From positions 806,001-870,000 of the forward strand of contig NZ_LT906468.1 of NCBI RefSeq assembly GCF_900187125.1: a DNA stretch of 64,000 bases. Reading direction: 5' to 3'. The notes beneath the pieces were generated by a model that saw only the letters and a program-made list of their open reading frames with translations, was not told the origin of the DNA and ran no database searches. Positions 34,056 through 46,582 of the stretch are shown here, piece by piece. Both the position numbers and the translations under genes were made by a program. The stretch is from Sphingobacterium mizutaii. Lineage in GTDB: Bacteria; Bacteroidota; Bacteroidia; Sphingobacteriales; Sphingobacteriaceae. Every line of letters begins with the position of its first letter. Position 1 is the stretch's first letter.

Positions 34056-34754
34056 GTGGCTAGATTAACAAAAAATCAAAAAGCGGCACTATCCAAAATT
34101 GAAGCTGGTAAAGCATACTCTTTGAAAGAAGCTGCGGCTTTAGTAAAAGAGATCACCAACACCAAATTTGATGCTTCTGTGGATATCGACGTTCGTTTGG
34201 GCGTAGATCCTCGTAAAGCAAATCAAATGGTTCGTGGTATTGCAACATTGCCACACGGTACTGGTAAGACAGTACGTGTATTAGTTTTGTGTACTCCTGA
34301 CAAGGAAGAAGAAGCTAAGGCGGCAGGTGCAGACTACGTAGGTCTTGATGACTATATCAGCAAAATCGAAGGTGGTTGGACTGACGTTGACATTATCATC
34401 ACAATGCCTAGTGTTATGGCGAAAGTAGGTAAATTGGGTCGTATTTTAGGTCCAAGAAACTTAATGCCTAACCCTAAAACAGGAACAGTAACTCCAGAAG
34501 TTGGAAAAGCTGTGACTGAGGTAAAAGCTGGTAAGATCGACTTCAAGGTTGACAAAACAGGTATCATCCACACTTCAGTTGGTAAAGTGTCTTTCGACGC
34601 AGATAAAATCTATGACAACGCATTAGAAGTGTTACAAACAATTTCACGTTTGAAACCGTCTGCAGCAAAAGGAACGTACTTCAAGAGTATTCACATTTCT
34701 TCAACTATGAGTCCTAGTATTCATATTGAAACTAAATCAGTAGCAGGAATTTAA
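34056..34754 (+). CDS. rplA: 50S ribosomal protein L1
   Basis: 232 residues, starting at GTG ([15 protein letters not shown]). It has the L1 stalk fold with [20 protein letters not shown], the family signature. It binds 23S rRNA at the E-site stalk; in other bacteria it also represses its own operon. It lies 22 bp after rplK, and two bases separate its stop from the rplJ ATG. Confidence 0.98.
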   Translation: MARLTKNQKAALSKIEAGKAYSLKEAAALVKEITNTKFDASVDIDVRLGVDPRKANQMVRGIATLPHGTGKTVRVLVLCTPDKEEEAKAAGADYVGLDDYISKIEGGWTDVDIIITMPSVMAKVGKLGRILGPRNLMPNPKTGTVTPEVGKAVTEVKAGKIDFKVDKTGIIHTSVGKVSFDADKIYDNALEVLQTISRLKPSAAKGTYFKSIHISSTMSPSIHIETKSVAGI

Positions 34755-34756
34755 TC

Positions 34757-35275
34757 ATGAGAAAAGAACTTAAACATGAAATTGTTGAAGCTTTAGCAGA
34801 ACAGATTAAATCTTACGGTAATTTTTATATTGCTGACACTGCTAATCTGACTGTAGAAAAGGTGAATAATATTCGTCGTAAATGTTTCGAGCAGGGAATC
34901 GAGATTAAGGTTGTGAAAAACACCTTGATTAAGAAAGCGTTGTTAGAGGCGGGTGTAGATTCAGAAGAGATCTTTGGCGTATTAAAAGGAGCTTCAACCC
35001 TAATGTTTTCCGAAACAGGGAATGCTCCAGCGAAATTGATCAAACAATTACGTAAAGAAGGTGACAAGCCAGTATTAAAAGCAGCGTACATTCAAGAGAC
35101 TGCTTTTGTGGGCGACAACCAACTTGACGCATTAGTGACCCTTAAATCTAAGGAAGAACTTATTGCAGACGTTATTGCTTTACTTCAATCTCCTGCGAAG
35201 AATGTTATTTCTGCGCTTCAATCAGGCGGAAATACAATTTCAGGCTTAGTAAAAGCTTTAGAAGAAAGAGGCTAA
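34757..35275 (+). CDS. rplJ: 50S ribosomal protein L10
   Basis: 172 residues. The N-terminal domain binds 23S rRNA (FYIADTANLTVEKVNNIRRKC), and a C-terminal helix anchors L7/L12 dimers. It forms the base of the stalk with L11. Because it starts two bases after rplA, there is no separate leader of the E. coli L10 kind; any feedback site must be elsewhere. Confidence 0.97.
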   Translation: MRKELKHEIVEALAEQIKSYGNFYIADTANLTVEKVNNIRRKCFEQGIEIKVVKNTLIKKALLEAGVDSEEIFGVLKGASTLMFSETGNAPAKLIKQLRKEGDKPVLKAAYIQETAFVGDNQLDALVTLKSKEELIADVIALLQSPAKNVISALQSGGNTISGLVKALEERG

Positions 35276-35357
35276 CGAACCCTCAGTTTAATAACAAACG
35301 TTCGTTAAATTTTAATTAACAATTTTTTTAAAAGAACATTCAAAAATTCAAAATAAA

Positions 35358-35738
35358 ATGGCAGATTTAAAACAACTTGCTGAACAGTTAGTTAACTTAA
35401 CAGTAAAAGAAGTTAAAGAATTAGCTGATATCTTAAAAGACGAATACGGTATTGAGCCTGCTGCTGCTGCTGTAGCTGTTGCTGCTGCTCCAGGTGCTGG
35501 TGATGGTGCTGCTGCTGCTGAAGAGAAAACATCTTTCGATGTGATCTTGAAAGAAGCTGGTGGTCAGAAATTAGCTGTCGTAAAATTAGTTAAAGATTTA
35601 GCTGGTTTAGGCTTGAAAGAAGCAAAAGACTTAGTTGACGGTGCACCTAAAGAATTAAAAACTGGTGTTTCTAAAGACGAAGCTGAAGCTTTGAAAAAAC
35701 AATTAGAAGAAGCTGGAGCTGTTGTTGAGATTAAGTAA
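35358..35738 (+). CDS. rplL: 50S ribosomal protein L7/L12
   Basis: 126 residues. The N-terminal dimerisation helix comes first, then an Ala/Gly-rich hinge (about 33-55) encoded by near-repeated GCT codons, and the C-terminal factor-binding domain (about 60-126, [19 protein letters not shown]). It recruits translation GTPases to the ribosome. An 82-bp gap from rplJ may hold a separate start or processing site. Confidence 0.98.
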   Translation: MADLKQLAEQLVNLTVKEVKELADILKDEYGIEPAAAAVAVAAAPGAGDGAAAAEEKTSFDVILKEAGGQKLAVVKLVKDLAGLGLKEAKDLVDGAPKELKTGVSKDEAEALKKQLEEAGAVVEIK

Positions 35739-35762
35739 TCTCGCATAATGCACCAAAAACTT

Positions 35763-35845
35763 AGACTCTGATAGTCCAAATCTATCAGAGTCTATTCCTG
35801 TTTATAAATATAGTGTATGGATCAAGCCCCTGCTGATGCTTGATC
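35763..35845 (+). promoter_or_regulatory. Two stem-loops between rplL and rpoB (attenuator or processing site)
   Basis: A perfect 12-bp stem AGACTCTGATAG / CTATCAGAGTCT (35763-35793) is followed by GATCAAGC / GCTTGATC (35820-35845). The first lacks a clean T-run (TATTCCTGTTT), so partial termination or RNA cleavage is more likely than full stop, comparable in position to the E. coli rplL-rpoB attenuator. Confidence 0.65.
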
Positions 35846-35901
35846 GGAAGACGGAATCAGCAGATGTTAGCTCAGTTTTTTAAAACTAAATTCTTATTCC
35901 C

Positions 35902-38900
35902 TTGGCAAACAATAATATTCAAAAAGAAAGAGTAAATTTTGCGACAAGTAAGAAGGTGATTGATTATCCGGATTTCTTGGACGTACAATTAGAGTCTTTC
36001 AAGGAGTTTTTTCAATTAGAGACTACTTCTGACAACCGCCATCAGGAAGGGCTTTACAAGGTTTTCGCAGAAAACTTCCCTATTTCTGATTCAAGAAACA
36101 TCTTTGTGCTAGAGTTTTTGGATTATTTCATTGATCCACCGCGTTACGATATCCAAGAGTGTATTGAGCGTGGACTGACTTATAGCGTACCTTTAAAGGC
36201 TAAATTGAAGTTGTCTTGTAATGATGAAGAACACGAAGATTTCGAAACCATTGTACAAGACGTGTATTTAGGAACCATTCCGTACATGACTCCAAAAGGT
36301 ACTTTCGTGATCAATGGAGCTGAACGTGTTATCGTTTCTCAATTGCACCGTTCCCCTGGTGTGTTCTTTGGTCAAAGTAGACATACCAATGGTACTAAAC
36401 TTTATTCTGCTAGGGTTATTCCTTTTAAAGGTTCTTGGATCGAGTTTGCAACAGACGTGAACAACGTGATGTATGCTTATATCGACCGTAAGAAAAAATT
36501 CCCAGTTACTACCTTGTTACGTGCAATCGGTTTCGATTCGGATAAGGAAATCTTAGAGCTTTTCGACCTTGCAGATGAAGTTAAAGTTAGTAAATCTGGA
36601 TTGAAGAAATACGTTGGCCGTCGTTTAGCGGCTAGGGTATTGAACAAATGGACAGAGGATTTCGTGGACGAAGATACAGGTGAAGTAGTATCGATCGACC
36701 GTAACGAGATCATCCTTGAACGTGAAACCATATTAGAAGAAGACCACATTGACCTGATCATCGACGCTGGAGTGAAATCCATTATCCTGACCAAGGAAGA
36801 TGAGTCAAACAATGCGGACTATTCGATTATATATAACACTTTACAAAAAGATACTTCCAACTCAGAAAAAGAAGCGGTAGAGCATATCTATCGTCAATTG
36901 CGTAACGCAGAACCTCCTGATGAGGAAACTGCACGTGGTATCATTGACCGTTTGTTCTTCTCGGATAAACGTTACGATTTAGGAGATGTGGGTAGATACC
37001 GTATCAACCGTAAATTGAAACTTGATACACCGTCGGATACAAAAGTATTGACTCGTGAAGATATCATCGCTATCGTGAAGTACTTGATCAACTTGATCAA
37101 CTCGAAAGCTGAGGTGGATGATATCGACCACTTATCTAACCGTCGTGTTCGTACGGTAGGTGAGCAATTATATGCGCAATTCGGTGTAGGTCTGGCTCGT
37201 ATGGCTCGTACTATCCGTGAGCGTATGAACATTCGTGATAACGAGGTGTTTACGCCTACTGATTTGATTAATGCTCGTACATTGTCATCAGTGATCAATT
37301 CATTCTTCGGAACGAACCAGTTATCACAGTTCATGGATCAAACCAACCCATTGGCTGAGATTACGCACAAACGTCGTCTATCAGCTTTAGGTCCTGGTGG
37401 TCTTTCAAGAGAGCGTGCCGGTTTCGAGGTACGTGACGTTCACTATACGCACTACGGTCGTCTGTGTACAATTGAAACTCCTGAGGGTCCAAACATTGGT
37501 TTGATTTCTTCATTGTCTGTTCATGCGAAAATCAATAACCTAGGATTTATCGAAACTCCATACCGTATCGTTTCTGATGGTAAGGTTGTGGTTGATAAAC
37601 CAGTTGTTTATTTGTCTGCTGAAGATGAAGATGATAAGACAATTGCGCAAGCAAATGCTCTATATGATGATAAAGGTAATTTCTTAGATGCTAAAGTAAA
37701 AGCTAGATATGAGGGTGACTTCCCGATTATCGAGCCTGAGAAATTAGACTATATGGACGTTTCTCCGAACCAGATTACATCAATCGCGGCTTCATTGATT
37801 CCTTTCTTGGAGCATGATGATGCCAACCGTGCATTGATGGGTTCGAACATGCAACGTCAAGCAGTTCCATTGTTGCGTCCGCAAGCACCGGTTGTAGGTA
37901 CTGGATTGGAAGCTCGTGTAGCGAAAGATTCACGTACATTGATCAATGCTGAAGGAAACGGAACAGTAGAATATGTAGATGCACAAGAAATTCACATCCG
38001 TTACGATAGAAACGACAACGATCGTTTGGTATCATTCGACGATGATGTGAAAGCATATAAATTGACCAAGTTCAAGAAAACCAACCAGAATACTTGTATC
38101 AACTTGAAACCGATCGTTACGAAAGGACAGAGGGTTGAAAAAGGTCAGGTATTATGTGAAGGCTATGCAACCGAGGACGGTGAATTGGCTTTAGGTAGAA
38201 ACTTGAAAGTGGCATTCATGCCTTGGCAAGGATACAACTTTGAGGATGCGATCGTAATCTCTGAGCGTGTAGTATCACAAGATTTATTCACTTCATTACA
38301 TATTGAAGAGTTCGAACTTGAAGTTCGTGACACCAAACGTGGTGAAGAAGAATTGACTGCTGATATTCCGAACGTTTCTGAAGAAGCTACGAAAGACCTT
38401 GATGAAAACGGTATTATCCGTGTTGGTGCTGAGGTTGGCGAAGGTGATATCTTAATTGGTAAGATTACTCCAAAAGGAGAGTCTGATCCTTCACCAGAAG
38501 AGAAGTTATTACGTGCGATCTTTGGTGACAAAGCTGGTGACGTGAAGGATGCTTCATTGAAAACTCCACCATCAATCAAAGGTGTGGTTATCGATACGAA
38601 GTTGTTCTCTCGTGCGAAGAAAATGTCTAAAGAAGTTGAACGTAAAGCTTTAGAGAAACTAGAAGTTGCTCATGATAGAAACATCAAGATTCTTAAAGAT
38701 CGTTTAGTTGAGAAATTATTCACGATCGTAAATGGTAAGACCTCACAAGGTATTTACAATGTTTACAAAGAGTTATTGGTAGCTAAGGGCGCTAAGTTTA
38801 CTCAAAAGATCCTTACTGATCTTGACTATAACAACGTTAATCCTACAGGATGGACAACTGATGATGACAAGAATGACATGATCAAACTTGCATTGCACAA

Positions 38901-39711
38901 CTACAACATTAAAGTTAATGAGGAGTTAGGTGCATTCAAGCGTGAGAAATTTGCAATCTCTGTCGGTGATGAGCTTCCATCGGGTATCGTTCAAATGGCG
39001 AAAGTATATGTTGCCAAAAAACGTAAGTTGAAAGTAGGTGACAAAATGGCGGGACGTCACGGTAACAAAGGTATTGTTGCACGTATTGTACGTGATGAAG
39101 ATATGCCTTTCTTAGAGGACGGAACTCCAGTTGATATCGTGTTGAACCCACTAGGGGTACCTTCGCGTATGAACCTTGGACAGATCTATGAAACTGTATT
39201 AGGCTGGGCAGGACAAAAATTGGGCGTTAAATTTGCTACTCCAATCTTCGACGGTGCTGAAATGGACCAAGTAGAAGAGTGGGTGGAAAAAGCAGGTTTG
39301 CCTAAGTCAGGTCGTACTTACCTATACAATGGATTGACAGGTGATCGTTTTGACCAACCTACAACAGTTGGAGTAATCTACATGTTGAAATTAGGACACA
39401 TGGTTGATGATAAGATGCACGCACGTTCAATTGGTCCATACTCGTTGATTACTCAACAACCATTAGGTGGTAAGGCACAGTTCGGTGGTCAGCGTTTCGG
39501 TGAGATGGAGGTTTGGGCGTTAGAGGCATTCGGTGCATCCAACATCCTACAAGAGATCTTAACTGTAAAATCTGATGATGTAGTAGGTCGTGCGAAAACT
39601 TACGAGGCAATCGTAAAAGGTAACAACCTGCCAACTCCATCGGTACCAGAATCGTTCAACGTATTGGTACACGAGCTACGCGGATTAGGTTTAGATATCA
39701 CATTAGATTAA
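35902..39711 (+). CDS. rpoB: DNA-directed RNA polymerase subunit beta
   Basis: 1269 residues, usual for Bacteroidetes. It starts at TTG ([18 protein letters not shown]); no in-frame ATG is near, and family proteins begin with the same MANNN sequence. The rifampicin region contains [20 protein letters not shown] and [19 protein letters not shown], with wild-type-looking residues (Q, D, H and S where sensitive enzymes have them). The C-terminal clamp has [17 protein letters not shown]. It catalyses RNA synthesis with RpoC. It is preceded by the attenuator-like stems. Confidence 0.99.
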   Translation: MANNNIQKERVNFATSKKVIDYPDFLDVQLESFKEFFQLETTSDNRHQEGLYKVFAENFPISDSRNIFVLEFLDYFIDPPRYDIQECIERGLTYSVPLKAKLKLSCNDEEHEDFETIVQDVYLGTIPYMTPKGTFVINGAERVIVSQLHRSPGVFFGQSRHTNGTKLYSARVIPFKGSWIEFATDVNNVMYAYIDRKKKFPVTTLLRAIGFDSDKEILELFDLADEVKVSKSGLKKYVGRRLAARVLNKWTEDFVDEDTGEVVSIDRNEIILERETILEEDHIDLIIDAGVKSIILTKEDESNNADYSIIYNTLQKDTSNSEKEAVEHIYRQLRNAEPPDEETARGIIDRLFFSDKRYDLGDVGRYRINRKLKLDTPSDTKVLTREDIIAIVKYLINLINSKAEVDDIDHLSNRRVRTVGEQLYAQFGVGLARMARTIRERMNIRDNEVFTPTDLINARTLSSVINSFFGTNQLSQFMDQTNPLAEITHKRRLSALGPGGLSRERAGFEVRDVHYTHYGRLCTIETPEGPNIGLISSLSVHAKINNLGFIETPYRIVSDGKVVVDKPVVYLSAEDEDDKTIAQANALYDDKGNFLDAKVKARYEGDFPIIEPEKLDYMDVSPNQITSIAASLIPFLEHDDANRALMGSNMQRQAVPLLRPQAPVVGTGLEARVAKDSRTLINAEGNGTVEYVDAQEIHIRYDRNDNDRLVSFDDDVKAYKLTKFKKTNQNTCINLKPIVTKGQRVEKGQVLCEGYATEDGELALGRNLKVAFMPWQGYNFEDAIVISERVVSQDLFTSLHIEEFELEVRDTKRGEEELTADIPNVSEEATKDLDENGIIRVGAEVGEGDILIGKITPKGESDPSPEEKLLRAIFGDKAGDVKDASLKTPPSIKGVVIDTKLFSRAKKMSKEVERKALEKLEVAHDRNIKILKDRLVEKLFTIVNGKTSQGIYNVYKELLVAKGAKFTQKILTDLDYNNVNPTGWTTDDDKNDMIKLALHNYNIKVNEELGAFKREKFAISVGDELPSGIVQMAKVYVAKKRKLKVGDKMAGRHGNKGIVARIVRDEDMPFLEDGTPVDIVLNPLGVPSRMNLGQIYETVLGWAGQKLGVKFATPIFDGAEMDQVEEWVEKAGLPKSGRTYLYNGLTGDRFDQPTTVGVIYMLKLGHMVDDKMHARSIGPYSLITQQPLGGKAQFGGQRFGEMEVWALEAFGASNILQEILTVKSDDVVGRAKTYEAIVKGNNLPTPSVPESFNVLVHELRGLGLDITLD

Positions 39712-39784
39712 TCAAGCAAATTAAGCTTAAGAGGGTGAATAACCTTCTTAAGCTTTCACATACAGCTTTAACTTTTTACTAAGT

Positions 39785-42700
39785 ATGTCTTACAAAAAAG
39801 ATAACAAAATCAAAAGTAACTTTACATCGATTACGATCAGCTTAGCTTCTCCAGAGACTATTTTGGAGCGTTCAAGTGGTGAGGTTACTAAACCAGAAAC
39901 TATCAACTACCGTACTTATAAACCAGAACGTGATGGTCTATTCTGTGAGCGTATTTTCGGTCCAGTAAAAGACTACGAATGTCACTGTGGTAAGTACAAG
40001 CGTATCCGTTATAAAGGGATCGTTTGTGACCGTTGTGGTGTTGAAGTTACAGAGAAGAAAGTACGTCGTGAGCGTATGGGACACATCAACTTGGTGGTTC
40101 CGGTTGCTCATATCTGGTACTTCCGTTCTCTACCTAACAAAATTGGTTATTTATTAGGCCTTCCAACGAAGAAGTTGGATATGATCATCTACTACGAAAG
40201 ATACGTGGTTATCCAAGCTGGTATCAAAGAAGAAGATGGTATTTCATACATGGATTTCTTGACAGAAGAGGAATATTTAGATATTTTAGATACTCTTCCG
40301 AAAGAAAACCAATACTTGGATGACAACGATCCTCAGAAATTCATCGCTAAGATGGGTGCAGAGGCATTGGAAGATTTATTGAAACGTCTAGACTTAGACC
40401 AATTGTCATACGATCTTCGTCACCAAGCAGCTAACGAAACTTCCCAACAACGTAAAAACGAGGCGTTGAAACGTCTTCACGTTGTAGAGGCTTTCCGTGG
40501 TGCTAATGATCATATCGAAAACCGTCCGGAATGGATGATCGTTAAGATTGTACCTATTATCCCACCAGAGTTACGTCCTTTAGTTCCTTTGGATGGTGGT
40601 CGTTTTGCGACTTCAGACTTAAATGACCTTTACCGTCGTGTAATTATCCGTAACAACCGTTTGAAGCGTTTGATCGAGATCAAAGCGCCAGAGGTAATCT
40701 TACGTAACGAGAAACGTATGCTTCAAGAAGCAGTTGACTCGTTATTCGATAACTCACGTAAGGTAAATGCGGTTAAGACTGAAGGTAACCGTGCTTTGAA
40801 ATCTTTATCGGATATCCTTAAAGGTAAGCAAGGTCGTTTCCGTCAGAACTTATTAGGTAAACGTGTTGACTACTCGGCTCGTTCGGTAATCGTCGTTGGT
40901 CCTCACTTGAAATTACACGAGTGTGGTCTTCCTAAAGATATGGCTGCTGAGCTTTATAAACCGTTCATCATCCGTAAGATGATCGAAAGAGGAATCGTAA
41001 AGACAGTGAAGTCAGCGAAGAAAATTGTAGATCGCAAAGATCCAGTAGTATGGGATATCCTTGAGAACGTATTGAAAGGTCACCCAGTATTACTAAACCG
41101 TGCACCTACGCTTCACCGTTTGGGTATCCAGGCTTTCCAACCGACTTTGGTTGAGGGTAAAGCTATCCAATTACACCCATTAGTGTGTACAGCGTTCAAC
41201 GCCGATTTCGACGGTGACCAGATGGCAGTTCACTTACCTTTAGGTAATGCTGCAATTTTGGAAGCCCAAATCTTGATGTTGGCAGCACATAACATTCTTA
41301 ACCCTGCAAACGGTTCTCCAGTTACAGTACCATCACAAGATATGGTATTGGGTCTTTACTATATTACTAAAGGCCGTAAAACTGACGATAGCCTCGTGAT
41401 GAAAGGTGAAGGAAGTACTTTCTATTCAGCAGAAGAGGTAATCATTGCCTTGAATGAAGCAAAAGTAGATCTTCACTCGTTTATCAAAGTTAAAGCTCGT
41501 GTTAAGACTAAAGAAGGAGAATTCAAAGATCAAATCATTGAAACGACTGTGGGTCGTGTGATCTTCAACCAAATCGTTCCAGAAGAGGTAGGTTACATCA
41601 ATGAATTATTGACTAAGAAATCACTTCGTAATGTCATTGGAGAGATCGTAAAGAACACGGGTATGGCTCGTGCAGCGAAATTCTTGGATGACATGAAAGA
41701 ATTAGGATTCCAAACAGCATTCAAAGGTGGTCTATCGTTCAACCTTCAAGATTTGAACATCCCTGCTGCGAAAGCTGATTTGATCACTCAAGCTACAAAC
41801 GAAGTTGAAGAAGTAATGAACAACTATAACATGGGTTTCATTACGAACAACGAACGTTATAACCAAATCATCGATATCTGGACACGTATCAACAACAAGT
41901 TGACAGCGCACGTTATGGATATCCTTTCGAACGACAACCAAGGTTTCAACTCTGTTTACATGATGTTGGATTCAGGAGCTCGTGGTTCGAAAGAGCAGAT
42001 CCGTCAGTTATGCGGTATGCGTGGTTTGATGGCGAAACCTCAGAAATCAGGTACTTCAGGTGGTGAGATTATCGAAAACCCGATCCTTTCAAACTTCAAA
42101 GAAGGTTTGTCAGTATTGGAGTACTTTATCTCTACCCACGGTGCGCGTAAAGGTCTTGCCGATACAGCGTTGAAAACAGCCGATGCGGGTTACTTAACTC
42201 GTCGTTTACATGACGTTGCTCAAGATATGATTGTTGTTGAGCAAGACTGTAACGGTTTACGCGGTATCTATACAACAGCGCTTAAGGATAATGACGATAT
42301 CGTTGAACCATTGTACGACCGTATTTTAGGACGTACGCCATTGAACGATGTTGTACATCCTGAGACAGACGAATTGATCGTTGCTGCAAATGATGATATC
42401 ACTGAAGAAATTGCTGAGGCAATCGAGAATGCAGGAATTGAAGGAGTTGAAATCCGTTCTGTATTAACTTGTGAGTCTAAGCGTGGAGTTTGTGCATGTT
42501 GTTACGGACGTAACTTAGCGTCAGGTAAACGTGTTCAATTAGGTGAAGCGGTTGGTGTAATTGCTGCTCAATCAATCGGTGAGCCGGGTACACAGTTGAC
42601 ACTTCGTACATTCCACGTCGGTGGTACGGCATCTAACATTGCTGCTGAATCTTCGATCATCTCTAAATACGATGGTAAAATCGAATTTGAGAACGTTCGT

Positions 42701-44062
42701 ACAGTAGAAAAAGAAGGTGAATTTGGTCCTTACCAAGTTGTATTGGGTCGTTCAGGAGAGATTAAAGTTGTAAATGACGACAAGAAAGTCCTTTACCAAC
42801 AAATCATTCCTTATGGATCGAACCTATACGTTAAAGAAGGAGAGAAAGTTGATAAAGGAACTAAGTTGGTTGACTGGGATCCATACAACGCTGTAATTAT
42901 CTCTGAATTTGCAGGTAAGGTAGAATTTGATGCGATTATCGAAGGTATTACTTACCGTGAGGAATCTGATGAGCAAACTGGACACAAAGAGAAAGTGATC
43001 ATTGAGACTCGTGATAAGACTAAAAACCCGATGATCAAAGTATTGGATAACAAAGGCGAAATCATCCGTTCATATAACATTCCAGTAGGAGCACACGTTT
43101 CGGTATCTGATGGACAAAAAGTAAAAGAAGGTGCGATCTTAGTTAAGATCCCTCGTTCTACAGGTAAGACCCGAGATATTACGGGTGGTCTTCCTCGTGT
43201 AACGGAGTTGTTCGAGGCTCGTAATCCTTCAAACCCAGCAGTTGTTACTGAAATCGATGGTGTTGTAACTTTAGGTGGTGTTAAACGTGGTAACCGTGAG
43301 ATCTCTATTGAGTCCCGTGACGGACAGGTGAAGAAATACTTAGTTCCACTTTCGAAACACATCTTGGTACAGGATAATGACTTTATCAAAGCGGGTATGC
43401 CGCTTTCAGATGGTCAGATTTCTCCTTCAGACATCTTATCGATCAAAGGTCCTTCTGCAGTTCAAGAATACATTGTGAATGGTATCCAAGAGGTTTACCG
43501 TCTGCAAGGTGTGAAGATCAACGATAAACACTTTGAAACCATCGTTCACCAAATGATGCAAAAAGTGAACATCGAAGATCCAGGAGATACTCGTTTCTTA
43601 GAAAAAGAAGCTGTAAACAAATGGGACTTCATGGAAGAAAACGATTCACTTTACGACAAGAAAGTGGTTGTAGATGCAGGTGATTCTAAATCATTGCGTC
43701 CAGGACAGATCGTAAATCTTCGTAAATTACGTGAAGAAAACTCTAGCTTGAAACGTCAAGACTTGAAATTAGTGGAAGTGCGCGATGCCATTCCAGCTAC
43801 TTCTAGTCCATTGTTGCAAGGTATTACAAGAGCTTCATTAGGTACGAAATCGTTTATCTCTGCTGCTTCCTTCCAGGAAACTACCAAAGTGTTGAACGAA
43901 GCTGCTATCGCAGGTAAACGTGATAACTTATTAGGATTGAAAGAAAACGTTATTGTTGGACACTTAATCCCTTCAGGTACAGGTTTACGTCAATACAGCA
44001 ACATCATCGTTGGTTCTCGTGAAGAATACGATCAGTTGTTGGCTTCTAAAGAAGAAGATTAA
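39785..44062 (+). CDS. rpoC: DNA-directed RNA polymerase subunit beta'
   Basis: 1425 residues. The N-terminal zinc ribbon contains [20 protein letters not shown], the catalytic magnesium motif is [12 protein letters not shown], the bridge helix/trigger loop has [24 protein letters not shown], and the second zinc site has [13 protein letters not shown]. It lies 73 bp after rpoB and ends the operon at a strong terminator. Confidence 0.99.
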   Translation: MSYKKDNKIKSNFTSITISLASPETILERSSGEVTKPETINYRTYKPERDGLFCERIFGPVKDYECHCGKYKRIRYKGIVCDRCGVEVTEKKVRRERMGHINLVVPVAHIWYFRSLPNKIGYLLGLPTKKLDMIIYYERYVVIQAGIKEEDGISYMDFLTEEEYLDILDTLPKENQYLDDNDPQKFIAKMGAEALEDLLKRLDLDQLSYDLRHQAANETSQQRKNEALKRLHVVEAFRGANDHIENRPEWMIVKIVPIIPPELRPLVPLDGGRFATSDLNDLYRRVIIRNNRLKRLIEIKAPEVILRNEKRMLQEAVDSLFDNSRKVNAVKTEGNRALKSLSDILKGKQGRFRQNLLGKRVDYSARSVIVVGPHLKLHECGLPKDMAAELYKPFIIRKMIERGIVKTVKSAKKIVDRKDPVVWDILENVLKGHPVLLNRAPTLHRLGIQAFQPTLVEGKAIQLHPLVCTAFNADFDGDQMAVHLPLGNAAILEAQILMLAAHNILNPANGSPVTVPSQDMVLGLYYITKGRKTDDSLVMKGEGSTFYSAEEVIIALNEAKVDLHSFIKVKARVKTKEGEFKDQIIETTVGRVIFNQIVPEEVGYINELLTKKSLRNVIGEIVKNTGMARAAKFLDDMKELGFQTAFKGGLSFNLQDLNIPAAKADLITQATNEVEEVMNNYNMGFITNNERYNQIIDIWTRINNKLTAHVMDILSNDNQGFNSVYMMLDSGARGSKEQIRQLCGMRGLMAKPQKSGTSGGEIIENPILSNFKEGLSVLEYFISTHGARKGLADTALKTADAGYLTRRLHDVAQDMIVVEQDCNGLRGIYTTALKDNDDIVEPLYDRILGRTPLNDVVHPETDELIVAANDDITEEIAEAIENAGIEGVEIRSVLTCESKRGVCACCYGRNLASGKRVQLGEAVGVIAAQSIGEPGTQLTLRTFHVGGTASNIAAESSIISKYDGKIEFENVRTVEKEGEFGPYQVVLGRSGEIKVVNDDKKVLYQQIIPYGSNLYVKEGEKVDKGTKLVDWDPYNAVIISEFAGKVEFDAIIEGITYREESDEQTGHKEKVIIETRDKTKNPMIKVLDNKGEIIRSYNIPVGAHVSVSDGQKVKEGAILVKIPRSTGKTRDITGGLPRVTELFEARNPSNPAVVTEIDGVVTLGGVKRGNREISIESRDGQVKKYLVPLSKHILVQDNDFIKAGMPLSDGQISPSDILSIKGPSAVQEYIVNGIQEVYRLQGVKINDKHFETIVHQMMQKVNIEDPGDTRFLEKEAVNKWDFMEENDSLYDKKVVVDAGDSKSLRPGQIVNLRKLREENSSLKRQDLKLVEVRDAIPATSSPLLQGITRASLGTKSFISAASFQETTKVLNEAAIAGKRDNLLGLKENVIVGHLIPSGTGLRQYSNIIVGSREEYDQLLASKEED

Positions 44063-44106
44063 TACAGAAAGATTTAGGAATTAAACTTCCTAATGGAAAT
44101 AAAAAA

Positions 44107-44134
44107 AGCTCGGCTCCTGTAGCCGAGCTTTTTT
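44107..44134 (+). terminator. Intrinsic terminator after rpoC
   Basis: AGCTCGGCT / AGCCGAGCT stem, five-base loop, T-rich tail; an A-run on the 5' side would make it bidirectional. Confidence 0.93.
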
Positions 44135-44194
44135 GTTTTTGGATGAATTAAAGATTTTTATTAACAATTTCATCTTATATTTGTTCCTCTGATT

Positions 44195-44875
44195 ATGACT
44201 GACATCGCATCTATCGACTTTATTATCAATCAATTTGTTTGGGATTGGAATGACTTGTTGAAAGCCGTATTGTCACTCTGTGCTGGATTCGTATTGGGAT
44301 TTGAGCGCGAGTGGAAGGATAAATCGGCGGGCTTCAAGACCATTTCTATTATCTGTCTGGGGAGTACCCTGTTTTCTTTGCTGTCTTTCAAGTTGGGAGC
44401 TGGGGAATCTGAGGACGCTACCCGTATAGCCTCCTATGTGGTTTCAGGGATTGGTTTTTTAGGTGCAGGGGTAATCTTTAAGGATGGCGTGAATGTGAAT
44501 GGGTTGACTACTGCCAGTATTATCTGGATGTCTGCAGCCATTGGGATGGCCATCGGCTTTGGCGTATATGTGATCGCTGCCATTTTCCTTTTGGCTTGTT
44601 TTGCCATTATCGTATCAGGTCCTTTATTGAATAAATATGTGATCCATAACATCGTGCGATTGGTGAGTGTCAGTATGAAAAGAGAAGACCTGGATGCCAA
44701 AGATCAATTGTTGTCTGAAATCAAGCCACTTGCCAAGCATGTCAAAATAAAAAAGCAGACCATGTCTGCAGATTTATTGACGATTGATATTGAGGTTCTG
44801 ATCGATAAAAGGAATATCAGGAAGTTCGAAAGATCTATCCTTGAAAACAAGCAGTTGGTAGAGATCAGTCTTTAA
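44195..44875 (+). CDS. MgtC/SapB family membrane protein
   Basis: 226 residues. Five hydrophobic helices occupy about 15-150, with the family pattern LCAGFVLGFEREWKDKSAGFKT and GIGFLGAGVIFKDGVNVNGLTTAS; a soluble C-terminal ACT-like part follows. MgtC proteins affect magnesium homeostasis and F1Fo ATPase activity in pathogens, while the function in environmental bacteria is less clear. It lies behind the rpoC terminator and converges with eda, with only 4 bp between stop codons. It probably has its own promoter in 44135-44190. Confidence 0.85.
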   Translation: MTDIASIDFIINQFVWDWNDLLKAVLSLCAGFVLGFEREWKDKSAGFKTISIICLGSTLFSLLSFKLGAGESEDATRIASYVVSGIGFLGAGVIFKDGVNVNGLTTASIIWMSAAIGMAIGFGVYVIAAIFLLACFAIIVSGPLLNKYVIHNIVRLVSVSMKREDLDAKDQLLSEIKPLAKHVKIKKQTMSADLLTIDIEVLIDKRNIRKFERSILENKQLVEISL

Positions 44876-44879
44876 CAGA

Positions 44880-45530
44880 TCAAACCTCTCTTTTTGCCCA
44901 GGTCAATAGTTTGCTGCAGCTTTCAGCAATCTGTCCATATTCATAATTTCCACCCACTTTTACAAACAATTTAGAACCTAATCCTACGGCACTTACTCCG
45001 GCTTCAAACCATTTGTTGATGCTTTCTTCCGTACAATCCACACCACCTGTAGGCATAAATCTCAATTTAGGAAAGATAGGCTTGATGCTTTTCAGAAAGC
45101 CAGGACCAAGAGTTTCACCCGGGAATAATTTCACAAAGGTACAGCCGGCTAACTGAGCCTCTGCAATCTCGGTAGGAGTCATGCAGCCCGGAATCCAAAG
45201 GATGTTATTCTTATTGGCACTACTTGCGACACATTCTGAAAAAATAGGACTGACCAAGAAGTCGGCTCCCAGTTCGATAAATCGATCTGCATCATCCGCA
45301 TGCATTATCGTCCCAATACCTAGTCTTAGATCCGGAAAATGCTCTTCCTTATAGTTTCGCAGAGCTTTAAAATTCTGTTCGGCTTCATTTCCTCGGTTCA
45401 CAAACTCAAATACCCGAATACCGCCTTCATAACAACTTTTTAGAATCTGAATACAGGTATTGACGTCATCATGATAGAAAACAGGAATGACCGGATTTCG
45501 AATGATATCTTTGATAATTTCTTCTTTCAT
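44880..45530 (-). CDS. eda: 2-keto-3-deoxy-6-phosphogluconate aldolase (KDPG aldolase)
   Basis: 216 residues from the ATG at 45530. A longer frame reaches 45599 but would overlap kdgK; the chosen ATG lies one base after the kdgK stop (TAAGATG), a coupled start. It cleaves 2-dehydro-3-deoxy-6-phosphogluconate to pyruvate and glyceraldehyde-3-phosphate through a Schiff base. Visible motifs are NPVIPVFYHDD, VFEFVNRG (catalytic glutamate), GIGTI, and GCTFVKLFPGE with the Schiff-base lysine, then MPTGGVD. With kdgK it completes hexuronate breakdown. Confidence 0.95.
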   Translation of the reverse strand: MKEEIIKDIIRNPVIPVFYHDDVNTCIQILKSCYEGGIRVFEFVNRGNEAEQNFKALRNYKEEHFPDLRLGIGTIMHADDADRFIELGADFLVSPIFSECVASSANKNNILWIPGCMTPTEIAEAQLAGCTFVKLFPGETLGPGFLKSIKPIFPKLRFMPTGGVDCTEESINKWFEAGVSAVGLGSKLFVKVGGNYEYGQIAESCSKLLTWAKREV

Positions 45531-45531
45531 C

Positions 45532-46524
45532 TTAGTTTGCTTTTCCATTTCCAAAATCTCCTTCCACAAATAACTTTTGATAACCTGCTCCGGTAGCAAA
45601 GTTAATGATTTCCTGCGCAGAGAATCCTTTTCTCAAAGCATGGATCAATCCCGCCATAAAAGCATCGCCACTACCGATCCTATCAACCACAGCTTCCGTC
45701 TCAAAAGTCTCTGAGATGCTGTCTTCATTTCTGCTATGGTAGGTGCCATAAAACAGGTTATGTTTTGAATGGTCCATGAACCGAAAGGTATTGGCGATAT
45801 GTTTCGCCTTAGGGAAAGTTTCAAAAATATGCTTTGCAGATATTTGGGAACTGTTAAAATAAATTTCTTTGGTTGTTTGTCGGTTTAATCCTATTTCAAC
45901 GGGGCTATCGAGCATGTTTTGCGCAGCCCAAATATTTCCCATGATAACATCGCAATACGCAGCCAATTTCGGCATGATTTCCAAGGGCTCCTTGCCATAT
46001 TTCCAAAGCTTGCTGCGGTAATTAAGGTCTACAGAAATAGTAATCCCTCTTTGATCCGCTTCCTTCAGCACTTGCTTCATCAGGTCTGCCATATCTTGGG
46101 AAAGCGCTGGTGTCAATGCCGACCAGTGAAACCAATCTACATCTTGAAAGAGGAGATCAAAATCGATATTCTCAGGCTTTAACTGGCTAAAGCTGGAATA
46201 CTTTCGGTCATATACCACCTCACCGCTACTCAATCCATTAGCAGAAAGCAGGATATAGCTCCCAATACGATCCCCAAAGCGGATCGCCTTAGAGCAATCC
46301 ACTCCTAAATTCTGGATACTATCTTTAAGCTCATTTGCTAAGGTATTATCCGGAAATGCAGAGCAGAACTGGACCTGATCTCCCATTTGGGCCAAACCAA
46401 CGGACACATTGGCTTCTGAACCACCGGGGAAAACTTTTAGACGATTATTTCCCCCTTCAAAAATGGACTCACTGAGGCTTTGAAGGCGGTACAATACTTC
46501 ACCGAATGTTAATATCTGTGGCAT
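45532..46524 (-). CDS. kdgK: 2-keto-3-deoxygluconate kinase, PfkB family
   Basis: 330 residues. The start has LTFGEVLYRLQSLSESIFEGG, PfkB signature one is GGSEANVSVGLAQMG, and the C-terminal signature RIGSGDAFMAGLIHAL contains the catalytic aspartate in GSGDA. It phosphorylates 2-keto-3-deoxygluconate for the aldolase encoded directly downstream. It is transcribed away from the reductase-uxuA-transporter arm, sharing a 141-bp divergent promoter region. Confidence 0.93.
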   Translation of the reverse strand: MPQILTFGEVLYRLQSLSESIFEGGNNRLKVFPGGSEANVSVGLAQMGDQVQFCSAFPDNTLANELKDSIQNLGVDCSKAIRFGDRIGSYILLSANGLSSGEVVYDRKYSSFSQLKPENIDFDLLFQDVDWFHWSALTPALSQDMADLMKQVLKEADQRGITISVDLNYRSKLWKYGKEPLEIMPKLAAYCDVIMGNIWAAQNMLDSPVEIGLNRQTTKEIYFNSSQISAKHIFETFPKAKHIANTFRFMDHSKHNLFYGTYHSRNEDSISETFETEAVVDRIGSGDAFMAGLIHALRKGFSAQEIINFATGAGYQKLFVEGDFGNGKAN

Positions 46525-46582
46525 AGGTCAAACTGAACAACAATATAATAGTTTTTGATGGATTGTTGCAGCGTTTTTACGA

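Noticed and set aside
45531-45599. Longer KDPG aldolase start at 45599
   Set aside because: It would overlap the end of kdgK by 68 bp, and the ATG at 45530 sits one base after the kdgK stop where family proteins begin.
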